In this document: positions 1 to 7,149 of the stretch, in pieces
How the letters are laid out: each line of letters begins with the position of its first letter
Numbering within the stretch: position 1 is the stretch's first letter
DNA from: Lactococcus fujiensis JCM 16395
Lineage (GTDB): Bacteria; Bacillota; Bacilli; Lactobacillales; Streptococcaceae
DNA: 64,000 bases
Assembly: GCF_002441655.1 (NCBI RefSeq)
Contig: NZ_JXJU01000003.1
Coordinates: forward strand, 124,001 to 188,000
Reading direction: 5' to 3'
Notes under the pieces: model-generated
What the model saw: the letters and a program-made list of their open reading frames with translations, nothing else
Told to the model about the DNA's origin: nothing
The model's database searches: none
Made by a program: the position numbers and the translations under genes

Positions 1-105
1 TTTTCATAATAAGACCTATTATACAACTTTTCAATATAAAATGTATACTCTCTCTATAATTTTTCAAATAAATAAAAATATTCTAATAATAAAATAATAA
101 TTATC

Positions 106-1488
106 TTATGCATTGTGTCTGAACTTAGAATAACTTCCAAAACAAATGGTCCAGATTATAGCACCAAGAGCAGGAAATAGGGTGTCTGTATGTAAGAAAA
201 GAGAAATAAAAACGACGGTAAAAATCAGCAGAACGAAGGGAACCGTGATTTTTGCTTGTGGTGTAATAAACCCATCAGGAATAAAGTCCTCAGATTTTCG
301 ATAGTTAAAAAAAGTATATAAATGGATAAAATAGACAATCAAAAAGAGATTAGTGGTACAAGAAGCAGCAAAATCAAAGGCATTCTGAATTTGAGGAATT
401 AGCGTTAATACGGGGGCAAATAAGGAAAGTCCTCCAACCAAAAAGAGTGCATTTAGCGGAATTCCATGCGTTGATAATTTTGTAAATGCAGTTAACTTGC
501 CACGGTCATGTTGTTTGGACAGGGCATACATATTTCGAGTGGCAGAAAAGAGTGAACTATTCAAGGCTGATCCTGCAGAAGTGAGGACCACAAAATTAAT
601 TAATGCTGCTGCCCATTTAATGCCAATTAATTGAAATACCATCACAAATGGGGATTTATCAGCAGGAATATGTTGCCAGTCAAAAATAGTCATGATGGAC
701 AATAAAGCACCCACGTAAAAAATGAGTATCCGAATTGGGATTTGATTGATTGCTTTGGGAATCGTTTTTTGTGGATTTTCAGTCTCAGCTGCGGTCATGC
801 CAATAAATTCCATTGAGGTAAATGCAAACATAACCATTTGGAGGGCACTGACCCAATTCATGATTCCTTTAGGAAATAAAGAAAAACCGTTGGTAATATT
901 TGAAATTGAAACCGAACCTTGATAAGTTTGACCTTGAATAAGCGAAGAATAAGAGAAGTGACCAAAAAGCAAAAAAACAGCTGTTCCAATCATTCCCAAA
1001 ATGGCTGCAACTTTTATGATAGCAAACCAAAATTCTGTTTCACCAAAAAATCGAGCATTCAGGGTGTTGAGACCAAAGAGGAGGGCTAGTGCTACAATTT
1101 CAATGAGCCATAGAGGGACACTAGGCAACCAGAACTGAATATAGGTTCCAATTGCAGTGAGCTCAGAAACACAAACAAAAACTAAGACAAGCCAGTAAGT
1201 CCATTGCACAAAATAACCTGCACGTGATCCAACATATTTTGTTGTAAAGTTGAGGAAAGAGTGTTGCGTTGGATCTTGATATAGTAATTCACCGATGGTA
1301 CGCAGGAATATGAACATGGCAATTCCGACGATGATGTAAGAGAAAATAATAGATGGCCCTATCATTTCTATTGTTTTGCCTGCACCTAGAAAGAGTCCCG
1401 TCCCAATCGTACCAGCGATAGCGATTAATTGAATGTGCCGGTTTTTTAGTCCCAATTTAGGCTGTTCGGCCAAATCTTCATTTTTCAT
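106..1488 (-). CDS. Amino acid permease, APC superfamily (AAT family)
   Basis: 460 residues, about 12 hydrophobic segments. Near the N-terminus the protein carries the family signature IAIAGTIGTGLFLGAG, and further on GMTAAETENPQKTIPKAI, as in AAT-family proton symporters (GABA, D-Ala/Ser/Gly, aromatic or basic amino acid permeases). It should import an amino acid across the cytoplasmic membrane; the substrate cannot be read from the sequence. The ATG is preceded by a good Shine-Dalgarno (AAAGGAG on the minus strand, about 1497-1503). The gene stands alone and is divergent from ylbF. The 105 bases beyond its 3' end are AT-rich and show no clear terminator hairpin. Confidence 0.88.
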   Translation of the reverse strand: MKNEDLAEQPKLGLKNRHIQLIAIAGTIGTGLFLGAGKTIEMIGPSIIFSYIIVGIAMFIFLRTIGELLYQDPTQHSFLNFTTKYVGSRAGYFVQWTYWLVLVFVCVSELTAIGTYIQFWLPSVPLWLIEIVALALLFGLNTLNARFFGETEFWFAIIKVAAILGMIGTAVFLLFGHFSYSSLIQGQTYQGSVSISNITNGFSLFPKGIMNWVSALQMVMFAFTSMEFIGMTAAETENPQKTIPKAINQIPIRILIFYVGALLSIMTIFDWQHIPADKSPFVMVFQLIGIKWAAALINFVVLTSAGSALNSSLFSATRNMYALSKQHDRGKLTAFTKLSTHGIPLNALFLVGGLSLFAPVLTLIPQIQNAFDFAASCTTNLFLIVYFIHLYTFFNYRKSEDFIPDGFITPQAKITVPFVLLIFTVVFISLFLHTDTLFPALGAIIWTICFGSYSKFRHNA

Positions 1489-1600
1489 GATTTTTCTCCT
1501 TTGAATAATTACGTGGTCAATAATGTAATATTATATATAATTTAAAAAATATGTATTCTATTTTAGACTAATTTTGGTGAGCTTGCAAGAATAAGCTCGA

Positions 1601-1629
1601 TTGTTAAACTTTTTAGTTTTTGATATAAT
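1601..1629 (+). promoter_or_regulatory. ylbF promoter (leaderless type)
   Basis: TTGTTA at 1601-1606, 17-base spacer, TATAAT at 1624-1629 preceded by TGA (extended -10). The expected transcription start is about 1636-1637, which is the A of the ylbF ATG. No Shine-Dalgarno lies between the -10 and the ATG. A small inverted repeat (GAGCTT/AAGCTC, 1578-1597) lies just upstream. Confidence 0.75.
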
Positions 1630-1636
1630 TAATGAT

Positions 1637-2017
1637 ATGTTAATCATCGATGAAAAATTACTTGCGCTTGATGAGCAGATAGACCAAATTGTTGCCGAAT
1701 TCATTAATTTGCCTGAAGTTACAACTTATCGTCTTGCTAAAATTGAATTTAATAAGGACCATGAATTACAAGACAAGCTTCGACTTTTGAATGCACAAGC
1801 GGATTACATTCTTTATCGTCCCGAGCTCAAGCAATTGCAAAAAGAAATTATCACTAATGATAAAGTTTATGCTTTGAAATTAGCTGAAAATGATGTTCAA
1901 GTAGTTTTGTCAGAACTGACTGAACGTATTGCACGATCAATTTCTGATCATATTTATATTGATGAAAACTTACCATTGAAAGGAGGAAGTCGTCATGACA
2001 GACATCATCGAAAATAA
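1637..2017 (+). CDS. ylbF: YlbF/YmcA family regulator (RicF-like)
   Basis: 126 residues, largely helical and charged, matching the YlbF/YmcA (DUF964) family. In Bacillus subtilis YlbF (RicF) works with YmcA and YaaT in a complex that affects RNase Y-dependent mRNA processing and development. I placed the start at the ATG 1637 rather than an in-frame TTG at 1601, because that TTG is the promoter -35 and the family begins near MLIIDEKLLALDEQ. The next gene, ylbG, overlaps it by 23 bases, which indicates co-transcription and probable translational coupling. Confidence 0.85.
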   Translation: MLIIDEKLLALDEQIDQIVAEFINLPEVTTYRLAKIEFNKDHELQDKLRLLNAQADYILYRPELKQLQKEIITNDKVYALKLAENDVQVVLSELTERIARSISDHIYIDENLPLKGGSRHDRHHRK

Positions 2018-2330
2018 TAGTCCTTTAAAAACGACAGATATTCGTCCTTTGGAAGTACCTGGTCGGGTTCCAATCTATGTCTATTGCACATCCTTCAAGG
2101 GGACACGACAATTAAGCCGCTATGGCGATGTTGGTTATGTGAGTCAAAAAGGCCACTTTACTCTTGTTTATGTGGATGAAAAAGAACTCGAAGATAAAAT
2201 TGAACAACTTAATCAACTCAAATTTGTTCGCAAAGTTATGCCAGGGCATATGAAAGAATTAAGTACAAACTTTCAAGAAACATTTGCGGAAACGAACCTT
2301 GAAATTAAGAATGAAATGGGATTATCTTAA
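1995..2330 (+). CDS. ylbG: YlbG family protein (DUF2129)
   Basis: 111 residues. The central stretch VPIYVYCTSFKGTRQLSRYG, followed by a compact alpha/beta pattern, is typical of YlbG (DUF2129), a small cytoplasmic protein of unknown function that sits next to YlbF across Bacilli. The start lies inside the 3' end of ylbF with AAAGGAGG at 1980-1987 as ribosome binding site. The family assignment is firm; the biochemical role is unknown. Confidence 0.85.
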   Translation: MTDIIENNSPLKTTDIRPLEVPGRVPIYVYCTSFKGTRQLSRYGDVGYVSQKGHFTLVYVDEKELEDKIEQLNQLKFVRKVMPGHMKELSTNFQETFAETNLEIKNEMGLS

Positions 2331-2332
2331 TA

Positions 2333-2357
2333 AAAAAACTGCCTTAGGCAGTTTTTT
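2333..2357. terminator. Bidirectional terminator
   Basis: AAAAAACTGCC-TTA-GGCAGTTTTTT between the convergent ylbG and the 172-residue gene. The hairpin includes the last codons and stop of the minus-strand gene. Confidence 0.9.
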
Positions 2358-2862
2358 CTAGTTTTTCTATAAAGGTTTTTAAATTTTCAGCTTCAATGTG
2401 AGCTAAATGCAGTTCTTCACTTTCGGTAAGGACAATCCCTGAAGGCGTTTGAGTAAAATTATTTTCATAAAATTGGTGTAATGAATCTTTTAACACGTGT
2501 TTGCTGTAATCACGAAATACTTTGAATTCACTTGTTGATAGCCCAATTTCGGTTAGTATTTTTTTTCTTTCGCTGTTGTTATAGTCTAAAAGGCGCGAAA
2601 CAGTAAGGTTATTTTGGAGTTGCAAAATAAATTTCCGACCAAATTTCCGTCCATATAAATTGACGGTAAAAAAATCTAAAGCGATTTTTTCAAGGCGATC
2701 CGAACACGCGTTTAAATACTCGACCGTTTTGGGATATTGAGCTTGGTCACGACAAGCCTTTGCAGCACTGAGATTAACTACAGGATATAGATACCAATCA
2801 TTTCGGTCAAATTCGTCAAGGTTATCTAGCATTGGAGTAAAATAGAGATGAATTTCAAGCAT
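2344..2862 (-). CDS. Hypothetical protein
   Basis: 172 residues, soluble, no signal peptide or membrane segment, mixed helix-rich composition with an acidic C-terminal helix (ESEELHLAHIEAENLKTF). I do not recognise a family. It lies between the convergent ylbG and the CYTH gene, with its 3' end in the shared terminator. The Shine-Dalgarno is weak (GTTGAGCG about 8 bases before the ATG). Base composition and codon use look like its neighbours, and the long intact frame supports a real gene. Confidence 0.65.
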   Translation of the reverse strand: MLEIHLYFTPMLDNLDEFDRNDWYLYPVVNLSAAKACRDQAQYPKTVEYLNACSDRLEKIALDFFTVNLYGRKFGRKFILQLQNNLTVSRLLDYNNSERKKILTEIGLSTSEFKVFRDYSKHVLKDSLHQFYENNFTQTPSGIVLTESEELHLAHIEAENLKTFIEKLEKTA

Positions 2863-2936
2863 AAATCGCTCAACTTTCTAATCATAATCACAAAGAAAAT
2901 AATAACAAAATTTAAAATGGAACTCTAATCATATAC

Positions 2937-2963
2937 AAAAAAAGCGAAGGAGACCTCGCTTTT
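2937..2963 (-). terminator. Terminator of the CYTH gene
   Basis: AAAAGCGA (2940-2947) pairs with TCGCTTTT (2956-2963). On the minus strand the stem is followed by a U run. Confidence 0.85.
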
Positions 2964-3555
2964 ATTTTTTCAAATGTCGTAAACAATCTAAGAAACGTAC
3001 GACTTTGGATTTTGAAAAGCGATACTCAACTTGATTTTTTTCAAGGAAATCAAAGAAATCTCTCTTTCCTTGCGTGTTTTCTTCAACTTCAAGCTCAAGC
3101 TCAAAGTCAGTGTGACCTAAGTAGTCATTTTTGTCTAAAGCACAAAGTCCAATTGGTAGTTTTTGTTCGTAGCGAATTGTTGTTAAACTACCTATTACGG
3201 TGATTTCCGACACGTCAATGTCTCGTTCAATAAGCAAATCAAAGATTTCACTTAAATCGGTTTTCCCACAAGTTAAATCTTTTTCACCAAGCAGAAACTG
3301 TGCTTCATCAAGGGAGAGTGAAATGTTATATTCGATGTTGCCAATTTCTTGAGGCACTTTCAAAGTCATCTCAGCATCTCGGTCAAAAGTTCGAATACGA
3401 AGCGCTAATTTCTTTCTTCTTAATTTGTAATCAGGCGTGTCGAGATAGTGATTGGTTTGCCTGACGGGGGTAATGTGAGTAAAAAGCAGCTTTAATTGGT
3501 CATATTCGGCCAAACTGAGTAGCGATTTATACTCAATCTCCAGATTGGTACTCAT
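2962..3555 (-). CDS. yjbK: CYTH domain protein (YjbK-like triphosphatase)
   Basis: 197 residues. It begins with the CYTH/triphosphate tunnel signature ExExK (LEIEYK), followed by basic and acidic strands (RRKKLALRIRTF, AEMTLKVPQE, ELELEVEE) that line the tunnel. CYTH enzymes hydrolyse inorganic triphosphate or similar triphosphorylated substrates with Mg or Mn. In Bacillus, yjbK is next to yjbM-yjbN-yjbO. Here the same neighbours (relQ, nadK, rluD-type) are present but divergent, so a link with alarmone or nucleotide metabolism is plausible but inferred. Confidence 0.85.
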   Translation of the reverse strand: MSTNLEIEYKSLLSLAEYDQLKLLFTHITPVRQTNHYLDTPDYKLRRKKLALRIRTFDRDAEMTLKVPQEIGNIEYNISLSLDEAQFLLGEKDLTCGKTDLSEIFDLLIERDIDVSEITVIGSLTTIRYEQKLPIGLCALDKNDYLGHTDFELELEVEENTQGKRDFFDFLEKNQVEYRFSKSKVVRFLDCLRHLKK

Positions 3556-3704
3556 TTATTTGATTGATGAATTTTGGTTTTATAATAAATTTATAAAAAA
3601 GAAAACATCTTTCCTTTCAGATATGGTAAAATTATTAATATAAATTAAATCTATTGTATCAAAAAAAAGGAAGAATTGGCAAGTTGCCATTATTAGGCGT
3701 GAAT

Positions 3705-4367
3705 ATGAGCTTTGATTGGGAAGATTTTCTTGACCCTTACGTGCAGACCGTCGGGGAACTAAAAATTAAACTGCGTGGTGTTCGTAAACAATATTTGAAA
3801 AAAGGAATCTATTCGCCCATTGAATTTGTTACTGGGCGTGTTAAGCGTCGTGATTCAATTTTAAAAAAAGCCCGCAAAAGAAGTTATACGCGTGATAATT
3901 TATCCGAAATGGAAGATATTGCTGGCATTCGGATCATGGTCCAATTTGTTGAGGATATTTGGGAAGTTTTGGATTTGTTGAAGAAACGCAATGACTTCAA
4001 GATTATTGAAGAACGCGATTATATTAATAATCAGAAAGTTTCAGGTTATCGGTCTTATCATGTGATCATTCAATATCCCATTGATACAATTGATGGTTTT
4101 AGAATTATTAACGCTGAAATTCAAATTCGCACATTGGCTATGAATTTCTGGGCAACAATTGAACATAGCTTGAATTATAAATACGGTGGGATGATTCCTG
4201 AAGATGTCAAAGTTCGATTGACAAATGCAGCGCGTGAGGCCGCGTCTATGGACCTCGAAATGTCAATCATTCGTGAAGAAATTCAAGAAGCTCAATTACT
4301 ATTTGATAGCCCACAAGCACTTGCAGATTATAAAAAGGAACACGGAGAAGAAGATGAATTTTGGTAA
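3705..4367 (+). CDS. relQ: Small alarmone synthetase RelQ (GTP pyrophosphokinase)
   Basis: 220 residues from ATG 3705. Makes (p)ppGpp from ATP and GDP/GTP. It has only the RelA/SpoT synthetase domain, no hydrolase or TGS domain, as in YjbM/RelQ/SasB: SPIEFVTGRVKRRDSILKKARK (substrate-binding arm), DIAGIRIMVQF, SGYRSYHVII, EIQIRTLAMNFWATIEHSLNYK (catalytic), and a helical tail for tetramerisation. The start aligns with the Bacillus protein (SFDWEDFLDPYVQTVGELKIKLRG). A TTG at 3684 with AGGAAG 10 bases upstream is a possible alternative. It overlaps nadK by 14 bases. Confidence 0.93.
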   Translation: MSFDWEDFLDPYVQTVGELKIKLRGVRKQYLKKGIYSPIEFVTGRVKRRDSILKKARKRSYTRDNLSEMEDIAGIRIMVQFVEDIWEVLDLLKKRNDFKIIEERDYINNQKVSGYRSYHVIIQYPIDTIDGFRIINAEIQIRTLAMNFWATIEHSLNYKYGGMIPEDVKVRLTNAAREAASMDLEMSIIREEIQEAQLLFDSPQALADYKKEHGEEDEFW

Positions 4368-5166
4368 AAAAATTTGGCTGATTGGCAATTCGAGTGAAAA
4401 ATCGAAAAAAACCGTAAGTGCATTGAGAAAACTTCTACGTGCAGAACATTTTATTTTTGATGATATTAATCCTGAAATTGTTGTATCTGTTGGTGGAGAC
4501 GGAACTCTTTTGCGTGCCATGCATATGTATGAGTATCAATTAGACAACGTTCGATTTTTAGGCGTTCATACTGGACACTTGGGGTTTTATACGGATTTCA
4601 CAGACGATGACTTGTTTGATGTGGTTGACGCGCTACAAAAAGAAAATTCTAAAGAAGCTGTTCGATACCCATTAGTGAAAGTACAGGTCAATTTTGATGA
4701 CGGCTATCAAATTGTTCGGCACGTTTTAAATGAGTCAACGATTCGTCGCGCGAGCAAAACGATGCTTGGCGATGTGAAAATCTCAGATTATCTTTTCGAA
4801 CGTTTTCGTGGTGATGGTTTGTCCATTTCTACGCCAACGGGTTCAACGGCTTATAATAAATCAATTGGGGGAGCGGTCATGCATCCTCGCGTTGAGGCCA
4901 TGCAGATTGCGGAAATAGCCAGTTTGAATAATCGCGTTTATCGAACATTGGGTTCACCAATGATTGTTGCAAAAAAAGATCTTATAACGGTAATACCAGC
5001 ACGCGAAGATGACTATAGCTTGACTTTTGATCAACTTACTTTTGAATATCAAAATATTAAATCAATTGAATATAGCCTTGATGGCGCTACTATTGCTTTT
5101 GCCAATTGTGCCCACACCCCATTTTGGGAACGTGTTCGGACTTCCTTCATCGGAGAAGTGGAGTAA
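4354..5166 (+). CDS. nadK: NAD kinase
   Basis: 270 residues from ATG 4354, preceded by GGAGAAG. Phosphorylates NAD to NADP. Seen: the GGDGT motif (VSVGGDGTLLRAMHMY, about residue 50), GVHTGHLGFY, and the second conserved block GDGLSISTPTGSTAYNKSIGGAVMHP that closes the active site. The start inside the end of relQ, and rluD-type following 3 bases after the stop, indicate one tightly coupled operon (relQ-nadK-yjbO), as in Bacillus yjbMNO. Confidence 0.95.
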   Translation: MNFGKKIWLIGNSSEKSKKTVSALRKLLRAEHFIFDDINPEIVVSVGGDGTLLRAMHMYEYQLDNVRFLGVHTGHLGFYTDFTDDDLFDVVDALQKENSKEAVRYPLVKVQVNFDDGYQIVRHVLNESTIRRASKTMLGDVKISDYLFERFRGDGLSISTPTGSTAYNKSIGGAVMHPRVEAMQIAEIASLNNRVYRTLGSPMIVAKKDLITVIPAREDDYSLTFDQLTFEYQNIKSIEYSLDGATIAFANCAHTPFWERVRTSFIGEVE

Positions 5167-5169
5167 GAC

Positions 5170-6123
5170 GTGCAATTTTCCTTTACAAATGAAATTGATC
5201 ATTCAATGGTCAAGGGACTACTTAGGCGACATGGTGTTTCTAAAAGACTCTTATCTAATATTAAATTCGATGGCGGGAAAATTTTAGTTAATCAAGTAGA
5301 GCAAAATGCAATTTATCGACTCAAAATTGGTGATATTGTTACAATTATTGTACCCGATGAGCCAGATAATGAGTTCTTGACTCCAGAGGATACTCCTTTG
5401 GATATTTTGTTTGAAGATGAGCATTATTTAGTCGTGAATAAGCCTGCAGGAGTTCCTTCAATAACGGGTGCTGTCCATCCAAACGGGGCCATGTCGAACG
5501 CTGTGAAAGGTTATATTAGTCGACAAGGTTATGCCAATCAAGCGGTGCATATTATTACACGGCTTGACCGTGATACGAGTGGTATAATGTTTTTTTCAAA
5601 GCATCGGTATGCACACGCATTGATGAATATGGGCTCTAAGTACCGTTCAACTTTACAGAAACACTATTTTGCCATCGTTAATGCAGTTACCCCGTTGTCT
5701 GTGTTGACAGAAGAAGAACAAGCGATGGTCAGCGAGAACTTGCGCCAATCAGGTCAAGTATTACCTGATGAAGGAGAAATAAATTTGCCTATTGGTCGAC
5801 TGGATGGTTCAATTATTCAGCGGCAAGTTCGCTTTGACGAAGGGAGCAAATCGGCAAGTACCTCCTTTAAAATTGTTCAAAAAAGAAATGGCTTTGATCT
5901 TTTAGATATTATATTGCATACTGGACGAACACATCAAATAAGAGTTCATTTTTCACATCTTGGTTTGTCTCTCATCGGAGATGATCTTTATGGTGGAAAC
6001 CATGAACACTTGCCACGACAAGCACTTCATTGTCACCACTTACAATTCGTTCATCCATTCACAGAAGAATTAATCGAGATTGAATTAGATATGCCGGATG
6101 ATATGAAAAATTTATTAAAATAA
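5170..6123 (+). CDS. RluD-family pseudouridine synthase (YjbO-like)
   Basis: 317 residues, GTG start at 5170 with GTGGAGTAAGAC overlapping the end of nadK as ribosome binding site. Catalytic motif RLDRDTSGI (Asp nucleophile in RLDRxTSG), plus HTGRTHQIRVH, typical of the RluA/RluC/RluD group. The N-terminal 60-70 residues resemble a divergent S4-like region (KGLLRRHGVSKRLLSNIKFDGGKILVNQ). It isomerises uridines in 23S rRNA or tRNA; the target position is not predictable here. Last gene of the operon. Confidence 0.9.
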   Translation: MQFSFTNEIDHSMVKGLLRRHGVSKRLLSNIKFDGGKILVNQVEQNAIYRLKIGDIVTIIVPDEPDNEFLTPEDTPLDILFEDEHYLVVNKPAGVPSITGAVHPNGAMSNAVKGYISRQGYANQAVHIITRLDRDTSGIMFFSKHRYAHALMNMGSKYRSTLQKHYFAIVNAVTPLSVLTEEEQAMVSENLRQSGQVLPDEGEINLPIGRLDGSIIQRQVRFDEGSKSASTSFKIVQKRNGFDLLDIILHTGRTHQIRVHFSHLGLSLIGDDLYGGNHEHLPRQALHCHHLQFVHPFTEELIEIELDMPDDMKNLLK

Positions 6124-6128
6124 TGATA

Positions 6129-6143
6129 TGTTTACGCTTGCAA
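6129..6143. promoter_or_regulatory. Catabolite-responsive element (CcpA)
   Basis: Read on the minus strand the site is TTGCAAGCGTAAACA, one mismatch from the cre consensus WTGNAARCGNWWWCA as used for lactococci. It overlaps the -35 of the beta-glucoside operon promoter, where CcpA binding would block RNA polymerase. Confidence 0.65.
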
Positions 6144-6165
6144 AAAATTGAAATGATGATATAAT
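6138..6165 (+). promoter_or_regulatory. Promoter of the beta-glucoside operon
   Basis: TTGCAA at 6138-6143, 16-base spacer, TATAAT at 6160-6165 with TGA in front (extended -10). Transcription would start about 6172, ten bases before the RAT sequence. Confidence 0.8.
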
Positions 6166-6181
6166 GGAATCAAATAATTAA

Positions 6182-6270
6182 GGATTGTGACGGGTAATGC
6201 CGGCGAGACCGAAATGAACACGTGCTTTGGCCAGAATGGTCAAGTATAGTTTTGTTTCGGTCTTTTGTTT
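6182..6270 (+). promoter_or_regulatory. RAT antiterminator and overlapping terminator
   Basis: 6182-6210 reads GGATTGTGACGGGTAATGCC followed by GGCGAGACC, the ribonucleic antiterminator (RAT) recognised by BglG/LicT-type proteins. Its 3' end overlaps the 5' arm of an intrinsic terminator: AGACCGAAA (6206-6214) with TTTCGGTCT (6255-6263) and a T tract. Binding of the active antiterminator protein would stabilise the RAT and let polymerase read into the operon. Confidence 0.92.
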
Positions 6271-6290
6271 TGTCCGAGAGAGGAGTTAAA

Positions 6291-7133
6291 ATGCAGATCG
6301 TAAAGGTATTTAATAATAATGCCTTGTTAGTCAACTCGAATCATGAAGAAAAGTTCGTTATGGGGAAGGGGATTGGGTTTAAGAAAAAAGCGGGCGATAA
6401 TGTTGAAGAAAGTGCAGTTGAAAAAGAATTCACTTTTCTAAGAAAAAGCATGCGAGATTCGCTTCTTGATCTTTATGAGCAACTTCCGCCAGAAGAAATT
6501 GATCTTGTTGTTGGGCTTATAAAAGAGGCTGAACAAACCTTACATCAGAACTATTTTCTAAGTTTATATGTCTCACTTGCCGACCATATTCATTTCGCAG
6601 TAGAGCGTGCCCGTGAAGGATTGAAAATTAAAAATCCTCTTGTTTGGGAAGTTCGAAAGTTTTATCCAGATGAGTTTAATTTAAGTAAAAAGTACATTCA
6701 ACGAATGAATAGAAGTCTTGAACTTGATTTGGATGAAGATGAAGCCGCGGCACTAGCCTTACATTTTGTTAATGCCAGACAAGAGAATGGGATATTTCGG
6801 AACACTTATGAAATTACTCATATTATTGATGATATTTTAAAAATTGTTCGTGTTCATTACCACATCAGTTTTGATGAAAATTCGTTGAGTTTTCAACGTG
6901 TGATTACGCATCTTCATTATTTGGGGCAACGTCTCATTTCTGGAGATGGTACAACAAAAATGATGGATCCTTTTCTTTATGAACAAGTAAAAAATAAGTA
7001 TCCAGAAGCATCTCAGTGTGTTGACAAAATAGTAACCTACCTTCTTGAACAAAGAGGATACAAGTTGGATACCGATGAAATTGCATACCTAACCTTACAT
7101 ATTCAGCGTTTGGTTACCGAAATTGAAAATTAA
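6291..7133 (+). CDS. BglG/LicT-family transcription antiterminator
   Basis: 280 residues from ATG 6291 (SD GAGAGGAG). Domain order: N-terminal RNA-binding CAT domain (residues 1-55, MQIVKVFNNNALLVN...KGIGFKKKAGD), PRD1 (about 65-170) and PRD2 (about 172-277), each with conserved histidines (DHIHFAVER, LALHFVNARQ, THLHYLGQR, LTLHIQRLV). It binds the RAT in its own leader. By family knowledge, phosphorylation of the PRDs by the cognate EII (inactivating) and by HPr (activating) ties activity to beta-glucoside supply and glucose status. First gene of a three-gene operon with PTS and hydrolase. Confidence 0.95.
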   Translation: MQIVKVFNNNALLVNSNHEEKFVMGKGIGFKKKAGDNVEESAVEKEFTFLRKSMRDSLLDLYEQLPPEEIDLVVGLIKEAEQTLHQNYFLSLYVSLADHIHFAVERAREGLKIKNPLVWEVRKFYPDEFNLSKKYIQRMNRSLELDLDEDEAAALALHFVNARQENGIFRNTYEITHIIDDILKIVRVHYHISFDENSLSFQRVITHLHYLGQRLISGDGTTKMMDPFLYEQVKNKYPEASQCVDKIVTYLLEQRGYKLDTDEIAYLTLHIQRLVTEIEN

Positions 7134-7149
7134 GCCAGAAGGAGAAAAA

